Both the position numbers and the translations under genes were made by a program. Shown one piece after another: positions 43,285 to 43,469 of a stretch of 43,469 bases of DNA. The stretch comes from Solobacterium sp. (lineage in GTDB: Bacteria > Bacillota_I > Bacilli_A > Erysipelotrichales > Erysipelotrichaceae), in assembly GCA_017512555.1 (NCBI GenBank), contig JAFWFE010000039.1, positions 1-43,469 of the forward strand. The letters are read 5' to 3'. Numbering within the stretch: the stretch's first letter is position 1; each line of letters begins with the position of its first letter. Below the pieces are notes generated by a model. The model ran no database searches. It was not told the origin of the DNA and saw nothing but the letters and a program-made list of their open reading frames with translations.

Positions 43285-43469
43285 ATGGCTAATAATGAGA
43301 TGTTTACCGCAACAGAGATCTGTCCGCGTACATGGCAGATCACCTATTCCTTTGTCGAATTCGGTCAGAAGGTCAATCCTGTATACTGTTATCTTCTGGA
43401 TGGAGATAACTATGCGTTAGTGATTGATACGATGTACGGATACGGCAACCTCAGAGCGTTCTGCGAGAC
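43285..43469 (+). CDS. MBL-fold hydrolase, 5' part (cut by window edge)
   Basis: The first 61 codons are present, from an ATG with AAAAGGAG upstream (43268-43275). The protein begins MANNEMFTATEICPRTWQIT and continues with YCYLLDGDNYALVIDTMYG, the typical first two strands of MBL-fold hydrolases. The HxHxDH motif would lie beyond the window. The YALVID strand matches the MBL protein at the left edge of the window, so the two are likely members of a related set of hydrolases. A TACAAT at 43250 may be its -10. Confidence 0.75.
   Translation, partial: MANNEMFTATEICPRTWQITYSFVEFGQKVNPVYCYLLDGDNYALVIDTMYGYGNLRAFCE

Overview
The window looks like chromosomal DNA of a fermentative anaerobe of the Bacillota, most plausibly Erysipelotrichia or a related clostridial lineage. 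This assignment is inferred from gene content: a single-chain PurL, a purine operon ending in formate-tetrahydrofolate ligase, two glycyl-radical ribonucleotide reductases, D-lactate dehydrogenase, BioY and KtrAB. GC content looks intermediate. No rRNA, tRNA or CRISPR array was seen.

Left edge (1-1240): the end of an IS3-family (IS150-like) insertion sequence stops at base 140, just past the stop codon of a metallo-beta-lactamase-fold hydrolase gene. A hairpin terminator follows the operon upstream of it.

Purine operon (1265-14200, minus strand): purE-purC-purF-purM-purN-purO-AICAR formyltransferase-purD-purL-fhs cover the pathway from PRPP to IMP apart from the PurB step. The bifunctional PurH is replaced by an archaeal-type IMP cyclohydrolase (PurO-like) plus a stand-alone AICAR formyltransferase. 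PurF lacks the N-terminal nucleophile cysteine. A good sigma-A promoter and a ZTP (pfl) riboswitch precede purE. ZTP signals 10-formyl-THF shortage, and the last gene, fhs, makes 10-formyl-THF, so sensing and remedy share one transcript.

Divergent regulatory region (14053-14575) and anaerobic deoxynucleotide island (14576-21408, plus strand): a MarR-type regulator fused to a radical-SAM NrdG activase; an NrdD carrying its own C-terminal glutaredoxin-like domain; a thioredoxin reductase without the usual NADPH-phosphate motif; and a second, E. coli-type NrdD. This is the most unusual part of the window.

Surface and metabolism region (21621-36171): two very large secreted proteins, each with a signal peptide followed directly by a Glu-rich segment. 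One has a DUF6273-like domain, a beta-helix and Ig-like repeats; the other has about a dozen InlB-type repeats. Between them lie D-lactate dehydrogenase with a cysteine-rich tail, two tiny overlapping genes (one a zinc ribbon), an M42 aminopeptidase, an OhrR-like regulator with a glutathione peroxidase, BioY, a small membrane protein, an MBL-fold hydrolase and a glyoxalase-like protein.

Right end (36531-43469): KtrB/KtrA potassium uptake, an M20 amidohydrolase with a two-domain flavoprotein, a membrane protein with an OFA-like MFS transporter, and the 5' part of another MBL-fold gene. Most units end in clear hairpin terminators.
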